NCBI GenBank assembly: GCA_963580455.1
Contig: OY756972.1
Coordinates: forward strand, 11,423,001 to 11,487,000
DNA length: 64,000 bases
Direction of reading: 5' to 3'
Source of the DNA: Euonymus europaeus
Lineage: Eukaryota; Streptophyta; Magnoliopsida; Celastrales; Celastraceae
Shown here: piece after piece, positions 62,323 through 64,000 of the stretch
How the letters are laid out: every line of letters begins with the position of its first letter
How positions within the stretch are numbered: position 1 is the first letter of the stretch
Translations under genes and position numbers: made by a program
The notes under the pieces: generated by a model
The model's input: the letters and a program-made list of their open reading frames with translations, nothing else
Database searches by the model: none
What the model was told of the DNA's origin: nothing

Positions 62323-63758
62323 GTGTACATAGAGGAAATTTATTGATCCGAAGTTGCTCAACTCTCTCTATGGAGGAGCTTTTAGCGGTTTTGTCCATTT
62401 GTCATACAAGTTGGTGTTTTGGCATCGAAATAATCTATGAAGCTTATACTCATAAAATTTGACATATAAGAACAATAAAAAGTGTACACCGAGCAACTTT
62501 GTTAGTCCGAAGTTGCTCAACTCTCTCTATGGAGGAGCTTTTAACGGTTTTGTCCATTTGTCATAGAAAGTTGGTGTTTTGGCATCGAAATAATCTATGA
62601 AGCTTATACTCGTAAAATTTGAAATATTAGAAAAATAAAAAGTGTACACGGAGCAACTTTGATGGTCCGAAGTTGCTCAATTCTCTCTATGGAGGAGCTT
62701 TTAACGATTTTCTCCATTTGTCATAGAAATTTGGTGTTTTGGCATCGAAATAATCTATGAATCTTATACTCATAAAACTTGACATATAAGAACAATAAAA
62801 AATGTACACCGAGCAACTTTAATGGTCCGAAGTTGCTCAACTCTCTCTATGGAGGAGCTTTTAACGGTTTTGTCCATTTGTCATAGAAAGTTGGTGTTTT
62901 GGCATCGAAATAATCTAAGAAGCTTATACTCTTAAAATTTGACATATAAGAACAATAAAAATTGTACACTGAGCAACTTTGATGGTCCGAAGTTGCTAGA
63001 CTCTTTCTATGGAGGAGCTTTTAACGGTTTTGTCCATTTGTCATAGAAAGTTGGTGTTTTGGAATCGAAATAATCTTGGAAGCTTGTATTAATAAAATTT
63101 TACATAGAAGAACAATAAAAATGTACAAAGAGAAACTTTGATGGTCCGAAGTTGCTCAACTTTCTCTATGGAAGAGCTTTTAACGGTGTTGTCCATTTGT
63201 CATAGAAAGTTGCTGTTTTGGCATCGAAATAATCTAGGAAGCTTATACTCTTAAAATTTGACATATAAGAACAATAAAAATTGTACACCGAGCAACTTTG
63301 ATGGTCTAAAGGTGCTCAACTCTCTCTGTGGAGGATCTTTTAACGGTTTTATCCATTTGTCGTAGAAAGTTGTTGTTTCGGAATCGAAATAATCTTGGAA
63401 ACTTGTATTAATAAAATTTTACATAGAAGAAAAATAAAAAGTGTACATAGAGGAACTTTGATGGTCCGAAGTTGCTCAACTCTCTCTATGGAGGTGCTTT
63501 AACGGTTTTGTCCATTTGTCATAAAATTTGGTGTATTGGCATCGAAATAATCTATGAAGCTTATACTCATAAAATTTGACATATAAGAACAGTAAAAAGT
63601 GTACACGGAGCAACTTTGATGGTCCGAAGTTGCTCAACTCTCTCTATGGAGGAGCTTTTAAGGGTTTTATCCATTTGTCTTAGAAAGTTGGTGTTTTGGA
63701 ATCGAAATAATCTTGAAAGCTTGTATTAATAAAACTTTACATAGAAGAAAAGTAAAAA
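62323..63758 (+). repeat. 9-mer HOR, copy 2 (1436 bp)
   Basis: Order is J2-K-L-F-N2-(O/G)-H-I-Y, with a genuine J2 (AAATTTATTGATCC, 159 bp). Its K has GGTGTTTTGGCATCG rather than the usual GGTATTTTGGCATCCA, and GAAATATTAG. N2 has GTTGCTAGACTC. H has GGTCTAAAGG and GTGGAGGATC; the GGATC change is shared with copy 1 (61847), as is AAGTTGTTGTTTCGG. Confidence 0.9.
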
Positions 63759-64000
63759 GTGTACATAGAGGAAATTTATTGATCCGAAGTTGCTCAACTC
63801 TCTCTATGGAGGAGCTTTTAGCGGTTTTGTCCATTTGTCATACAAGTTGGTGTTTTGGCATCTAAATAATCTATGAGGCTTATACTCATAAAATTTGACA
63901 TATAAGAACAATAAAAAGTGTACACCGAGCAACTTTGTTAGTCCGAAGTTGCTCAACTCTCTCTATGGAGGAGCTTTTAACGGTTTTGTCCATTTGTCAT
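63759..64000 (+). repeat. 9-mer HOR, third copy, cut by the window edge
   Basis: J2 (63759-63917) is followed by the first 83 bp of K, ending inside CATTTGTCAT. J2 has private GGCATCTAAAT and ATGAGGCTTAT changes. The array clearly continues to the right. Confidence 0.88.

Larger units (their letters stand above)
1..64000 (+). repeat. Satellite DNA array, 160-bp monomer, about 400 copies
   Basis: Every stretch of the window can be laid onto one monomer of about 160 bp, in the same orientation, with no intervening unique sequence. Monomer starts can be followed by the recurring ACAATAAAAA | GTGTACACCGAG junction from base 1 to 63918. Most monomers are exactly 160 bp. Shorter ones (157-159 bp) mostly belong to fixed classes, and a few are 161 or 193 bp. 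Sequence classes recur in a fixed order, giving several families of higher-order repeat. No open frame exceeds about 80 codons. Known plant centromeres often consist of such arrays, packaged in CENH3 nucleosomes. That this array is centromeric is inference, since no kinetochore data can be read from sequence. Confidence 0.97.

Noticed and set aside
1..64000. CRISPR array
   Set aside because: The repeats are 160 bp and directly abut. There are no unique spacers of constant length, no leader and no cas genes.
1..64000. Human-type CENP-B box or alpha satellite
   Set aside because: The monomer is 160 bp rather than 171 bp, and I could not find the TTCG...CGGGA core of the CENP-B box on either strand of the consensus monomer.
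1..64000. LTR retrotransposon, tRNA, rRNA or telomere repeats
   Set aside because: Every stretch aligns to the satellite monomer. I saw no TTTAGGG or similar runs, no polymerase motifs and no tRNA-like folds.

Overview
The whole window is one uninterrupted array of a tandem satellite with a basic monomer of 160 bp. I count about 400 complete head-to-tail monomers plus an 83-bp partial one at the right edge. All lie in one orientation. I see no protein gene, RNA gene, transposon or non-satellite spacer. One consensus-like monomer (2881-3040) is 36% G+C. The scale, the monomer length close to a nucleosome, the AT-richness and the higher-order repeats (HORs) suggest a eukaryotic centromeric or pericentromeric array, most likely from a plant. 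A weak match to the Arabidopsis-type 178-bp centromere satellite, recalled from memory, points to Brassicaceae. That assignment is tentative: other plants also have centromeric satellites near 160 bp.

Class code used below (diagnostic bases in each monomer): A = T at monomer position 31 plus CATCTAAG; B/b = GTGTGTTGGAATCG plus CTTGTATTAATAAAATTTT (B has T31, b has TAGCGG; b2 is a later copy with AAATTGCTC; B3 has GGAAGCCTG); C = starts GTGTACATAAAGG, with GATGAG (C2 has CGGTTTTG and sometimes ATAGAGG; C3 is a longer variant); D = CACAG, GGAATAAAAATAAT, TACCCG; E = starts GTCTATCACG, with TCTGTC; F = consensus-like; G = CTGTCTC, GGAAGAG, GGTGTTG; H = AGGTGCTC (H3 AGTTGCTC), CGTAG, TTTCGG; I = 158 bp, GGAGGTGCTTTAAC, TGTATTGG; J/J2 = CATACAAG (J2 has AAATTTATTGATCC); K = TTAGTCC, GGCATCCA, ATATTAG; L = ACACGG, TTTTCTCC, GAATCTT; M = ATAGAGG, ATCTAGAAG; N = AGAGCATTTAAC; N2 = GTTTTGGAATCG with CTTGG; O = TGTACAGAGAGG, about 158 bp; P = GATAGTCC or TTTTAGCATCG (P3 and P4 are later variants); Q = TTGTTCACC, GTTTCGTCC; S = TTGTCGTCG, ATAATAAG; T = AATCAATG, TTAAACTCG; U = TTTTCGCATCG, TTATGTAGC; V = GGTTTTTAGCACC; W = GAGCAAGTTTG, GAGAAGC, CCGATTG (W3 has CATTTAAATAAACTAGG); X1-X2-X3 = a 479-bp trimer; Y = TTGTCTTAG, CTTGAAAGC; Z = GATTGTCC, TTTATCATAG, ATCTAAG. 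A slash marks a hybrid monomer.

Layout: 1-9596 holds nested HORs built from A-B-C, the 4-mer D-E-b-C (640 bp) and F-G-H-I. 9597-24134 alternates a J-to-I block with long runs of D-E-b-C. 24135-47422 is built on a Y-J2-K-L-M-N-O-P core in units of 20, 12, 12, 18, 33 and 18 monomers. 47423-53689 is the most mixed stretch, with a 193-bp monomer and three copies of the X trimer. 53850-60409 is a very homogeneous HOR of 14, 13 and 14 monomers. 60889 to the right edge is a 9-mer HOR, two full copies and a fragment.

Nothing here works as a gene set. The structure records repeated in-register unequal crossover or gene conversion. Possible function rests on features inside the monomer: a 9-bp inverted repeat present in some classes and broken in others, a GTGTACAC palindrome, and A/T tracts spaced near the helical repeat. 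Class boundaries, lengths and coordinates were read by eye. Percent identities and homology searches were not computed.
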